DNA from: Calothrix sp. NIES-4101
GTDB taxonomy: Bacteria; Cyanobacteriota; Cyanobacteriia; Cyanobacteriales; Nostocaceae
Assembly (NCBI GenBank): GCA_004296455.1
Contig: AP018280.1
Coordinates: 2,418,001 to 2,482,000, forward strand
DNA: 64,000 bases
Direction of reading: 5' to 3'
Shown: in pieces, positions 18,243 to 26,143 of the stretch
Position numbering within the stretch: position 1 is the stretch's first letter
Layout of the letters: every line of letters starts with the position of its first letter
Made by a program: the position numbers and the translations under genes
The notes under the pieces: generated by a model
What the model was told of the DNA's origin: nothing
Databases searched by the model: none
The model's input: the letters and a program-made list of their open reading frames with translations, nothing else

Positions 18243-19109
18243 ATGAAATTTTTGATTGGGTGTGCTGTTTGGTCGTATAAAGGTTGGCTTGGTGATTTCT
18301 ATCCAAAAGGAACTCGTAATGCCGATTTTTTAAAATTATATAGCCGACGCTTTAGTGCGGTTGAAGGGAACACGACATTCTACGCAGTTCCAAATGCAGA
18401 AACAGTAAAAAAATGGGCAAGTGAAACACCAGAAAATTTTAGCTTTTGCCTAAAATTGCCGCGCGCTATTACCCACAACGGCATCCTCCAACCATACATC
18501 CCAAAAGCATTAGAATTTGCCGAACAAATGCGTCCTCTCGGTACGAGATTAGCGCCCATGTTTTTGCAATTACCACCCAGTTACTCACCAAAATTGATTG
18601 ATGATTTAGGTCTATTTTTAGAAGCTTGGCAACAGACAAAACTACCCTTAGCTGTTGAAGTTCGTCATCGTGACTGGTATCAAGAAATAGATGCGATCGC
18701 ATTGAATAAACTTTTAGAAAACTTTAATATTGGTAGAGTATTGTTAGATAGCCGTCCTATTTATACTGGAGATAATGATCCACAATTAGAATCAGAAAGA
18801 CGTAAGCCTAAATTACCTGTACAATTTACCATCACCTCAAATTTTAGTTTAGTTAGATTTATCTCCCATCCAAAATTAGAGATGAATCAGCAATTCATAT
18901 CAGAGTGGGTTACCCAAATTCAAAATTGGTTACAACAAAATAAAGAAGTTTACTTTTTTGTTCACTGTCCAATTGAAGATTATTCTCCTCGAAACGCACG
19001 ACATTTTTATCAAAATTTTTATCAAAAATTACGAGAAGATGGCTTGTATCTTCCCCCTTTACCCTGGGATGAAGTTGAGCAAGAGCCTAATCAATTAAGC
19101 TTATGGTAA
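18243..19109 (+). CDS. DUF72 (YecE-like) protein
   Basis: The product of 288 residues belongs to the DUF72/YecE family, a TIM-barrel fold of unknown activity. Characteristic segments are IGCAVWSYKGWLGDFYP, FSAVEGNTTFYAVP, FCLKLPRAITH, LPLAVEVRHRDWY and the C-terminal VYFFVHCPIEDYSPRNA. I use the ATG at 18243; a TTG one codon earlier is less likely. The stop at 19109 abuts the 8-bp target duplication of the element at 19118, so the element inserted immediately behind the gene and left it intact. Confidence 0.86.
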   Translation: MKFLIGCAVWSYKGWLGDFYPKGTRNADFLKLYSRRFSAVEGNTTFYAVPNAETVKKWASETPENFSFCLKLPRAITHNGILQPYIPKALEFAEQMRPLGTRLAPMFLQLPPSYSPKLIDDLGLFLEAWQQTKLPLAVEVRHRDWYQEIDAIALNKLLENFNIGRVLLDSRPIYTGDNDPQLESERRKPKLPVQFTITSNFSLVRFISHPKLEMNQQFISEWVTQIQNWLQQNKEVYFFVHCPIEDYSPRNARHFYQNFYQKLREDGLYLPPLPWDEVEQEPNQLSLW

Positions 19110-19286
19110 ATAATTGTGGCTCTTCGGCAAGTTTTATGGAGCTTGAGGTTTTTTTGCAGTAAAACCCTTACAAAACAATGATTACAAGCAACTATGATAC
19201 TTTTTGAGGCTAAATTCCTATGTAATAAGGCTTTCAAGGATTTTTAGCTAAGTTTTCCATAAAAAGAACTGAAGAGCCATAATTGT
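19110..19286. mobile_element. 161-bp MITE with perfect 8-bp target duplication
   Basis: The element spans 19118-19278. Its ends are GGCTCTTC (19118-19125) and GAAGAGCC (19271-19278). Counting inward, the ends match at 18 of 23 positions, including TTTTATGGA. Both sides carry the identical octamer ATAATTGT (19110-19117 and 19279-19286), a target-site duplication. There is no ORF inside. GGCTCTTC-type ends and 8-bp duplications are features of the ISL3 family, so this is probably an ISL3-derived non-autonomous element; the family assignment is inference. Confidence 0.82.
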
Positions 19287-19289
19287 AAG

Positions 19290-19324
19290 TAGGGTGTCTT
19301 ACGCTTTTGCTAACACACCCTGCG
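19290..19324. repeat. GGGTGT...ACACCC dispersed palindrome
   Basis: GGGTGT (19292-19297) pairs with ACACCC (19315-19320) around CTTACGCTTTTGCTAAC. It resembles the GGGTGTGTTAGCG/CGCTAACACACCC hairpin repeat that is scattered through many cyanobacterial genomes. It sits between the MITE and the 3' end of parA and could end transcription of either strand. Confidence 0.55.
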
Positions 19325-19353
19325 ACTAATTTTCAGTTAATCAACCTCTATGT

Positions 19354-20238
19354 TTAAAGTTTCAAAAGTAACTCCTGCGTTAACTGTACAAAAGCTTTAG
19401 AACCTGCCGATTGCGGATTATTTAACACCACAGGCATAAAACTATCAACAGCCTTCGCCACATTTGTATCTACAGGTACTTGGCTATTAAAAATTTTATC
19501 ATTCCCAAAATCTTGATAAACACGATTCATGACCTGTTTGTAATATCTGCCACTAAGCAAATTATTACTAAACATAGTAAAGACAATCCCTAGCATTTTT
19601 ATATCTATCTTTGCTTCTTGTTCATGACTATCTTTTAACTGTCCAATTCGTCTTTCTAACAACTGAATTCCGACAACAGAAAGCGGTTCCGGTTTTGCCG
19701 GAAGTAAATAATAATTGCTGGTTGCTAATGCACTACGAGTCAGTAAATTATAACCAGGAGCGCAATCTAAGATAATAAAATCATAATCATTGCGAATCGG
19801 TTCTAAAATCTTCCCTAACAAAACCCGTTCAAAACGATTCCAAATAGTTTCAAAATCTTTTTCACCTAATTGAATAGCTTGTTGGTGTAAAAGTTCTGAC
19901 ACTACAAATTCATCATATAAATCAATATCACCAGGAACCAAATTTAAACCTGGGACATTACAAACCTGTGTTTGAATAATATCTTGAATTGTGTGGGTTG
20001 GCGCATCTTCTGGAGTAATAATCTGGTCAATTAAATAGCGAAAAGTCTTACGTTGTTTGCGACGATTAGCAAATTCTACAGGTGACATCAAGCTGAGTGT
20101 CGCACTAATTTGTGTATCTAAATCGAGTACAAGTACCTTCTTACCATGATTTTTTGCCAAACATGTTGCTATGTTCACAGTGAGGGTTGTTTTCCCCACA
20201 CCACCTTTCATATTTGCTGTTGCAATTACATGTCCCAT
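19354..20238 (-). CDS. ParA family ATPase
   Basis: The 294-residue protein is a ParA/MinD-type ATPase with the deviant Walker A NMKGGVGKTTLTVNIA at the N terminus, VLVLDLDTQISATLSL as the Walker A' region, and DFIILDCAPGYNLLT as Walker B. ParA proteins polymerise on DNA and position plasmids, chromosomes or protein cargo. There is no N-terminal HTH, so it belongs to the short (type Ib or chromosomal-like) forms. No parB follows it on its own strand; instead a nuclease-ParA fusion and a ParB-like gene start 284 bases away on the other strand. Its role there is unknown. Confidence 0.88.
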   Translation of the reverse strand: MGHVIATANMKGGVGKTTLTVNIATCLAKNHGKKVLVLDLDTQISATLSLMSPVEFANRRKQRKTFRYLIDQIITPEDAPTHTIQDIIQTQVCNVPGLNLVPGDIDLYDEFVVSELLHQQAIQLGEKDFETIWNRFERVLLGKILEPIRNDYDFIILDCAPGYNLLTRSALATSNYYLLPAKPEPLSVVGIQLLERRIGQLKDSHEQEAKIDIKMLGIVFTMFSNNLLSGRYYKQVMNRVYQDFGNDKIFNSQVPVDTNVAKAVDSFMPVVLNNPQSAGSKAFVQLTQELLLKL

Positions 20239-20522
20239 TGATTAAATCCTTGGAAAAAGCTTCCATCTAAGTAGCGTACAAATCTAGTTATGAGTTGGAA
20301 ATTTTTGCTTGATTTAATATTTGCCACAACTCACTTTCATTTTTTTTGGCAGTCAGATTATATCAATGAAGTGCGTATTTTTTACTGCGATCGCATAAAC
20401 ACTGCCATAAACAGTATTGATAATACTCTGAGGGATTTACTTAATTTATAGATAGCAGATTTTATACATATTGTTTGTAAAACAGTTAAAATAAATACAA
20501 ATTAGAACCATCTTGTACTAGT

Positions 20523-22007
20523 ATGACCGTTCAGTATAGTTCAAGTTTGCACAGTATTTTTAGTGCGATAACACCTCATAGTAACGAGTCTGATGTCGAG
20601 AACAAGGTTATAGCCCCAATTTTACAAATGTTCGGCTACGATTCTTGCGATTGGGAATCTCAAGCCATAGTTGGTAAATCAAAACTTGACTTTTTGGTAC
20701 TTCCACCATCATCAGTAGCACCATATGCACCGTATTTAGTTATTGAAGCTAAGGCTCCTAATAAAAATTTAAGTAACAGCCTCTGGCAAATAAATGATTA
20801 TATGCGTAAGACAACAGCCTTTTTAGGGTTGTTAACTAATGGGTATGAATTTCGTATACTTTATAACTATGAGCAAAAGCCTAAAATAATTTTAGAATAC
20901 ACTCAAGAAGATTTTATTAATAATTTTGGTGTACTCAATAAGCTCTTATGTAAACAAACTTGCTTACTTATCTATAAGAGTTTATATCAAAATGAACTGA
21001 ATTTTCGTTCTAAATTAATCGAAAAAATTTCCCAGTTATTTAATGACAAAGATATTATTACAACAGTTACTAATAAAACTTCCTCAGGAACTAATAAATC
21101 ATCAACCAAAGACGAAAAGGAAAAACAAGGCATGATTATTACTGTATTTAACAATAAAGGTGGTGTAGGTAAAACCACAACTACAATAAATCTTGCTGCT
21201 GCACTAAATAAACTTGGGAAACGTGTATTACTTGTTGATATTGATGCACAGGCTAATTTAACAACAGGGTTAGGAATTGATCCATTAGAAGATATAGAAG
21301 AACAGGGTAAAAAAGATATTACACATTTTCTGACTAATCCAAGAGTTCAGTTAGAAGATGTGGTTATTCGTAAACAATGGGATGATGTTGAGCTTGATAT
21401 AGTCCCCTCCCATATTCGTTTAAGTTATATGGATAATGAATTAAGTAACACACTAGATATTGATCGAGTGTTAGACAAAAAATTAAAAAAACATCTTGGA
21501 CAATATGATTATGTATTAATCGATCCACCACCATCATTTGGGAAAGTCAATACTATTGCATTAATGGCATCTTCTGCCGTTTTTATTCCTACACAATTAA
21601 CTCCTTACCCTGTTCGTGCATTAGAATATGTCATGAATCGAGCAATCGCAGTAGATCAATCAAGAGATGAAGGTTTACAGATTTTAGGTGTTGCTGTCAG
21701 TATGTACGATAGAGCTTCCCGGAAAAATACTGCTGATATGACTCAAAAAATCAACGATATTATTGCAAAAAAGCCAGAAACAAAAGACGTTCAGTTGTTT
21801 CCTGCAAATACATGGATTCCAAGACTTACTATTGTTGCAAATGCTGCTGATGATAGTAAAGGGTATCCCCTTTGTTATGCAGAGTTTGATAAGGCTTTAA
21901 AAGCGAATGAAAAGGAATCTGCACAGGATGCTTTTAACTGTTATCTAGAACTAGCAAAGCATTTAATTTCCATAACTAAAACAAAAATGGAGTATACAAA
22001 TGGATGA
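20523..22007 (+). CDS. HSDR_N-type nuclease fused to ParA ATPase
   Basis: This 494-residue protein joins two domains. Residues about 15-125 look like the N-terminal nuclease of type I restriction subunits: KLDFLVLPP (Asp56), YLVIEAKAP (Glu75, Lys77) and QINDY (Gln89, Tyr93) give the D, E-x-K and Q-x-x-x-Y positions of that PD-(D/E)XK group. A Ser/Thr/Lys-rich linker follows, then a ParA ATPase from residue 204: FNNKGGVGKTTTTINLA (Walker A), LLVDIDAQANLTTGLG, and YVLIDPPPSFG (Walker B). The frame is uninterrupted. It overlaps the next gene by 8 bases (ATGGATGA), indicating translational coupling. Partner and target are unknown; partition, plasmid control or defence are possible. Confidence 0.85.
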   Translation: MTVQYSSSLHSIFSAITPHSNESDVENKVIAPILQMFGYDSCDWESQAIVGKSKLDFLVLPPSSVAPYAPYLVIEAKAPNKNLSNSLWQINDYMRKTTAFLGLLTNGYEFRILYNYEQKPKIILEYTQEDFINNFGVLNKLLCKQTCLLIYKSLYQNELNFRSKLIEKISQLFNDKDIITTVTNKTSSGTNKSSTKDEKEKQGMIITVFNNKGGVGKTTTTINLAAALNKLGKRVLLVDIDAQANLTTGLGIDPLEDIEEQGKKDITHFLTNPRVQLEDVVIRKQWDDVELDIVPSHIRLSYMDNELSNTLDIDRVLDKKLKKHLGQYDYVLIDPPPSFGKVNTIALMASSAVFIPTQLTPYPVRALEYVMNRAIAVDQSRDEGLQILGVAVSMYDRASRKNTADMTQKINDIIAKKPETKDVQLFPANTWIPRLTIVANAADDSKGYPLCYAEFDKALKANEKESAQDAFNCYLELAKHLISITKTKMEYTNG

Positions 22008-22764
22008 TAAACAAAGACGCGATCGCATTGTTAATTATCTGAGAATTAAACCAGTAAATCATGGTCAGATTTACGCTTTTCAAATTGCTATTCCAGCTTC
22101 TGAAAATAAAGATATTCCTTTTGAAAGACGTGAATATCTCAAGATGAGTTTAAGTCAGCAAGGGACAAATTTAATTCCGTTAATTGTGCGACGTACTGAA
22201 GCATATAGCGAAGAGGAAGAATATGAATTAGTATACGGTGCTGACTGGTGTTTAGTTGCTAAAGAATTAGATATCGAAAAGCTTTGGGTGTGGGTTTTTG
22301 ATATGTCTGATGAGGAAGCTGCTACTGCAAAAGAAGAGATGCAGCAATTGTTAGAAATAGAAAAATCTGAAGTGAGTAAAGTTTTAGTTGAGACTAATAC
22401 AAAAGAATCAGAACTGATTCAAACTATTGTTCAACAGATGAATAAGTTATTTCAGCAAGTGGAAGTACTCAGCAAGAAAATTGATCTAGTTTCTACATCT
22501 GTAAAAGAACTTCAGACAATTGAAAATAAACCAATATTAAGTGATGCTGTAATTAGCCAAATTATGACAAATATAAAAGAAGTCATAGAAGAAGCTATAA
22601 CCAAAATACCTACTTCGATCAGTGGTAATCAGCAAACAGACTACAATAAAATGACAGTTCCAGAACTGAAATTAATAGCAAAAGCACGAAAAATAAAAGG
22701 TCATAGCGGTATGACAAAAGCACCATTAATTGCAGCTTTGACAAAGTCTGATCAAGATGATTAA
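22000..22764 (+). CDS. ParB-like protein with coiled coil and Rho-N-like tail
   Basis: The 254-residue product begins with a ParB/sulfiredoxin-fold-like region (residues about 20-110) in which LIPLIVRRTEAYSEEEEYELV and YGADWCLVAKELDIEKLWVW correspond to the arginine motif and following helix of ParB N domains (these run on, so they are quoted in two parts). A Glu/Gln-rich coiled-coil stretch fills residues about 105-190. The C terminus MTVPELKLIAKARKIKG, then PLIAAL, fits a Rho-N/SAP-like nucleic-acid-binding module. No central ParB HTH is visible. Its start overlaps the stop of the nuclease-ParA gene, so the two are made together. Confidence 0.72.
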   Translation: MDDKQRRDRIVNYLRIKPVNHGQIYAFQIAIPASENKDIPFERREYLKMSLSQQGTNLIPLIVRRTEAYSEEEEYELVYGADWCLVAKELDIEKLWVWVFDMSDEEAATAKEEMQQLLEIEKSEVSKVLVETNTKESELIQTIVQQMNKLFQQVEVLSKKIDLVSTSVKELQTIENKPILSDAVISQIMTNIKEVIEEAITKIPTSISGNQQTDYNKMTVPELKLIAKARKIKGHSGMTKAPLIAALTKSDQDD

Positions 22765-22873
22765 GCAAGCCGTTGCGGTAAGTTATCTTGAGGAAACAGA
22801 ATAAATATCTACAGCGAAATTATTAAGTATATGAGCGTAACAAAATACGACCTTTAATGTGATTATCATCGAA

Positions 22874-22912
22874 AACTAAGTGAGCAACCGAGGAAGGTAG
22901 CTTAGTTATTTT
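22874..22912 (+). terminator. Probable terminator of the nuclease-ParA operon
   Basis: AACTAAG (22874-22880) and CTTAGTT (22901-22907) form a 7-bp stem with a 20-base loop, followed by ATTTTT. It is 110 bases after the ParB-like stop. Confidence 0.55.
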
Positions 22913-22943
22913 TATGCTCTTTTTACCGTCATTTTCGATCAAT

Positions 22944-23417
22944 TTAAAATATCTCAAATAACCCATCATCCAAGTCATAACCCAATAATTGCGCCATTGA
23001 TTTTAAGCGAGATTGGTGGGGTATACCCTGACGTTTGAGCCAATCACCCAAAACGAAAATTTTATGCATTAAAAATATCTCTAAAGCTTCGGGATTATAC
23101 TGAATCCCTTCTTTAGAAAACTGATGTGGTACAAGCATCGCACTATAGCGAGCAAATTCGCCTTCTTTCCAATCAAGTAAAAACGGCAACCAAGGATAAC
23201 GTGAATCAAGGCGTATAAACCACAGACGCACTTCCGGTATTTCCGACAATTCTCTAGGGTCACCGACTTCTCTGGGATAATCAATATTAAAGCTTAACTG
23301 TTGTTCTGAAGAGGCAAGTTTACCCTCAGCGAGAATTGGCTCGATTATCTCAGTAGCAGGTGATAAATCGAGGGTATTGATGTGATTAGAATTAAGTGCG
23401 ATCGCTATTGGAGCCAT
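22944..23417 (-). CDS. CRR6 family NdhI maturation factor
   Basis: CRR6 (DUF1817) assists assembly of the NdhI subunit into the NDH-1 complex of the photosynthetic membrane. The 157-residue product carries the strongly conserved blocks QQLSFNIDYPREVGDPRE, IPEVRLWFIRLDSRYPWLPF (20 residues) and GIQYNPEALEIFLMHKIFVL, ending with LLGYDLDDGLFEIF. The identification is by recall of these blocks. It is a soluble protein without a signal peptide. It converges with the nuclease-ParA operon and appears monocistronic. Confidence 0.87.
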   Translation of the reverse strand: MAPIAIALNSNHINTLDLSPATEIIEPILAEGKLASSEQQLSFNIDYPREVGDPRELSEIPEVRLWFIRLDSRYPWLPFLLDWKEGEFARYSAMLVPHQFSKEGIQYNPEALEIFLMHKIFVLGDWLKRQGIPHQSRLKSMAQLLGYDLDDGLFEIF

Positions 23418-23848
23418 TTGCTAGTCATTAAGCAGGTTCGAGAACCTAGCGTAGCAGGAAAGGGGACAGTGAGAAAGGGGGATTAGGAGACGCAGGGAGA
23501 TGGAGAGAAACGCTATAAATCGATTTATTGATTAAAAAAAACGCGACATCATTACGATATCGCGTCTATCCATCACGCATCTAACATCTATAAAGTCGAG
23601 TTGTTGTAGGGATTGGAACTCGATCGCAAATTCTGAACAATTAGTGAATCAATAGGGAAATATAAGGAATTGAAACCGGAAACAAGGATTAAAGATTGTA
23701 TGGGCAAATAATATTTGCCCCTACCTATCACTTCTCACACCACACAAATCACGAACCCACCCACCCATCCTTGACAACTATTTAGCTGTTTTTGCTTTTC
23801 GGGACTAACACAGATTTGTTAGTCCAATATCAAAATCTACAGAGGAAT
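23418..23848. other. Intergenic between protease and crr6
   Basis: This 431-base gap holds a purine-rich stretch (23457-23515) of the kind scattered in Nostocales, the protease terminator at 23534-23565, and two isolated words, GGATTGGAAC (23610-23619) and GGAATTGAAAC (23665-23675), that resemble the end of cyanobacterial CRISPR repeats but are neither identical nor part of an array. No gene is seen. Confidence 0.45.
23534..23565 (-). terminator. Rho-independent terminator, minus strand
   Basis: On the minus strand ACGCGA (23565-23560) pairs with TCGCGT (23546-23541) and is followed at once by a run of eight T. It is about 285 bases after the protease stop and the best terminator in this area. 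Confidence 0.75.
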
Positions 23849-26143
23849 CTAGCTGAAAGAATTGCGGTAAATAGAGTTATCACCACCCACCACAAACACA
23901 TCTAGCTTTTTCTCACCACGGGAAACCGCAGTTGGAGCAGAAATACTGATGCCGCCAATTTTCTCCCAGGAACTCCAGGTGACTCCATCAGAATATTTGC
24001 GGTAGACAGCATTATCTGTACCCACTGCAAATACATCCAAATGGTTTGCACCCCAGGAAGTTACAGCAGGTGCATATAACCACAAACCACCTAAGCTTGT
24101 CCATTCACTCCAAGCTGTACCATTCCAATACTTGTGGTAAATTGCATGATCACTACCGCGTACACACAAGTCAATTCTATTTTCGCCCCCAGAGACTGCC
24201 GCAGGTGCGGAAAGTGCAAATCCACCTAAGCTTGTCCATTCACTCCAAGCTGTACCATTCCAAGTCATTTGGTACACAGCATTGTCTGCACCAATTGTAA
24301 ATACATCCTGACGCTGTTCACCTAAAGTTGAAACTGCAATACCTTGCTTGCAGAAACCACCCAAGTTTTCCCATTCACCCCAAGCTGCATCATTCCCAGT
24401 TTTTCGCATCAGCTGACGTTCTTTCCCAATAATAAAGGTATCGATGCGTTTAGTTCCGGTACTAGAACTAATAGACACGGCAGCAGGTGCAGATAGGCTA
24501 AAACCACCTAAATTTTGCCACTCGCTGCTCCAGGTTGTGCCATCCCATGTTTTTTGATACAGGGCACTGTCACCAGCCAGTACAAACGCATCAAGGCGTT
24601 TTTCACCTAAAGTCACGGCAGCAGGAGCCGAGAAGCCATTTCCACCCAAGCTTTCCCATTCTCCCCACTTAGGTACATTGGGATTCAGAGCATCAAAAGC
24701 AACTTTAGGCTGAATGACACCCGCACCTGTATGTTGGTCAAATCCAGGCTCACCAAGATTTTTTGCGGTTTGCTTGAGTAAATTCTTTAATTCTTCTTGT
24801 TTGATGCTGGGTTTTGCTTGCTTGAGTAATGCTGCCACGCCAGCAGCAATTGGGCAAGCTGCTGAAGTACCGTTATCGCTGCCAAAATATCCTCGGAAGT
24901 GGGTTACAGAACAAAAATCAGGTTTATTAGGGTCGAGTGCTGCTGGCCCTTGGCTACTGTAGCCGACAAATTGCTCTTCTTTATTTACAGCACCAACTGT
25001 GATTGCCATTGGGTGTCCGTTTGCACCCCAAATACTTTTACCTTGACCGGTATCACCACCGCAACGGTCGGCTGGGCAGGTACTACCACAGTTTCCGGCT
25101 GCAAATAGAACTATGATACCTTCGTTGATGGCTTCAACTACTTTACGGGTAAAGGGGTGATCGGGGTTTGTGGCATAAAATTCATCCCAGTTTTTTTGGT
25201 AGATACCCCAGCTATTAGAAAGGATGTGAGGTGTACCATCGGTGCGGTATTGATTAATTGCCCAGTTGAAAACTGTCATGGCATTGGAGATGGAGTCACC
25301 ACCTGCAATCCGACAGTCGTATAACTTCGCCTCTGGTGCCATACCCAAGATATCTGTGGCGCACATATTACCATGTTCACCCCAAGAACGGGCTTTGGTT
25401 CCCCAGTCTGGTGCTGGCCCGCCGATAACATTGGGTATGCGACGAATCCCTTCCATTGGTTCGACATTACGACCTTCGGCTGTAATGCCACCATCGACTA
25501 CGCCGACTACAATCCCTTGCCCACGGAATCCAGCCGCCCAAATTTGATCTACACCAAAGTATTTTGCCACATCTGCGATCGTTCCTTTGGCGGTGGTGGG
25601 GGAACAGTCACAGGTGCCAACGGGACAATTACCTTTCCCGTCCATTGGTTTAACTAAATCGTTGGTTGCTTTCTCCACAACTGTGGGATTAAAGGCTGCA
25701 ATTGGGGTGTCTTTGTAGACTTTAATGACATTGGGTTGTGCTTCAAGTTCGCGGATGCTGGATTCTTCGATTTCGCCACGAATAATGTAAGTTTCCTGGT
25801 TAGTAGCCAAAAGACTTGGAGTAATGTCACTAGTTGCAGCAACTGGTACTGGTTCGTAATTGGTGTCGAGTCGAAAACTGGCGACGTTGGCGTTAACTCC
25901 TTCAGATACACCCATTACACCTTGGCTTCTAGATACTCGCAATTCTACGAGGACTTTTTGCATAGCGCTGTAGTTATCCGCAGAGTTCATGTCGCTATTT
26001 GCCATGTCACTTCTACTGCGTGGTGCATCCATGTTTAGGGATGGCATATTGTTGCTATTTCCCGGTGGTGTTGGCTGTTTTGCCTTGCCGTTACCGTTCC
26101 CATTGCCATTACCATTGGGAGCATTAAGTTCGTGATTCTGCAT
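23849..26143 (-). CDS. Subtilisin-like (S8) protease with lectin-like repeat domain
   Basis: The 764-residue protein has a GN-repeat and Pro/Ser-rich N terminus without a clear signal peptide, a propeptide-like region (about 60-150), and an S8 protease domain: Asp217 in GVVDGG, His257 in WGEHGNM, Asn351 in LFAAGN and Ser427 in NGTSAACP. Cys-rich segments (CPVGTCDC, CGSTCPADRC) suggest disulfides and an extracellular location. From about residue 492 follow six repeats of 42-50 residues with W-x-x-W-x-x-LGG and ALYxKxWDGTxWS blocks, like the propeller blades of PLL-type bacterial lectins. It may bind glycans and cleave nearby protein. It is preceded by a 1.3-kb gap and has its own terminator. 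Confidence 0.87.
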   Translation of the reverse strand: MQNHELNAPNGNGNGNGNGKAKQPTPPGNSNNMPSLNMDAPRSRSDMANSDMNSADNYSAMQKVLVELRVSRSQGVMGVSEGVNANVASFRLDTNYEPVPVAATSDITPSLLATNQETYIIRGEIEESSIRELEAQPNVIKVYKDTPIAAFNPTVVEKATNDLVKPMDGKGNCPVGTCDCSPTTAKGTIADVAKYFGVDQIWAAGFRGQGIVVGVVDGGITAEGRNVEPMEGIRRIPNVIGGPAPDWGTKARSWGEHGNMCATDILGMAPEAKLYDCRIAGGDSISNAMTVFNWAINQYRTDGTPHILSNSWGIYQKNWDEFYATNPDHPFTRKVVEAINEGIIVLFAAGNCGSTCPADRCGGDTGQGKSIWGANGHPMAITVGAVNKEEQFVGYSSQGPAALDPNKPDFCSVTHFRGYFGSDNGTSAACPIAAGVAALLKQAKPSIKQEELKNLLKQTAKNLGEPGFDQHTGAGVIQPKVAFDALNPNVPKWGEWESLGGNGFSAPAAVTLGEKRLDAFVLAGDSALYQKTWDGTTWSSEWQNLGGFSLSAPAAVSISSSTGTKRIDTFIIGKERQLMRKTGNDAAWGEWENLGGFCKQGIAVSTLGEQRQDVFTIGADNAVYQMTWNGTAWSEWTSLGGFALSAPAAVSGGENRIDLCVRGSDHAIYHKYWNGTAWSEWTSLGGLWLYAPAVTSWGANHLDVFAVGTDNAVYRKYSDGVTWSSWEKIGGISISAPTAVSRGEKKLDVFVVGGDNSIYRNSFS
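24087..24263 (-). repeat. Duplicated blade: two identical 42-base segments
   Basis: Bases 24087-24128 and 24222-24263 are identical and lie 135 bases (45 codons) apart inside the lectin-like region of the protease. The identity at synonymous positions points to a recent duplication or gene conversion of one blade. Confidence 0.8.

Noticed and set aside
23432-23450. GGTTCGAGAACC, like a tRNA T arm
   Set aside because: No acceptor, D or anticodon arms can be built around it; it sits just upstream of the crr6 start.
23608-23676. CRISPR-like words GGATTGGAAC and GGAATTGAAAC
   Set aside because: Only two, different from each other, with no regular array and no cas genes in the window.
25266-25657. 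Plus-strand frames opposite the protease gene
   Set aside because: They mirror the codon pattern of a protease with intact catalytic motifs and are shadows.
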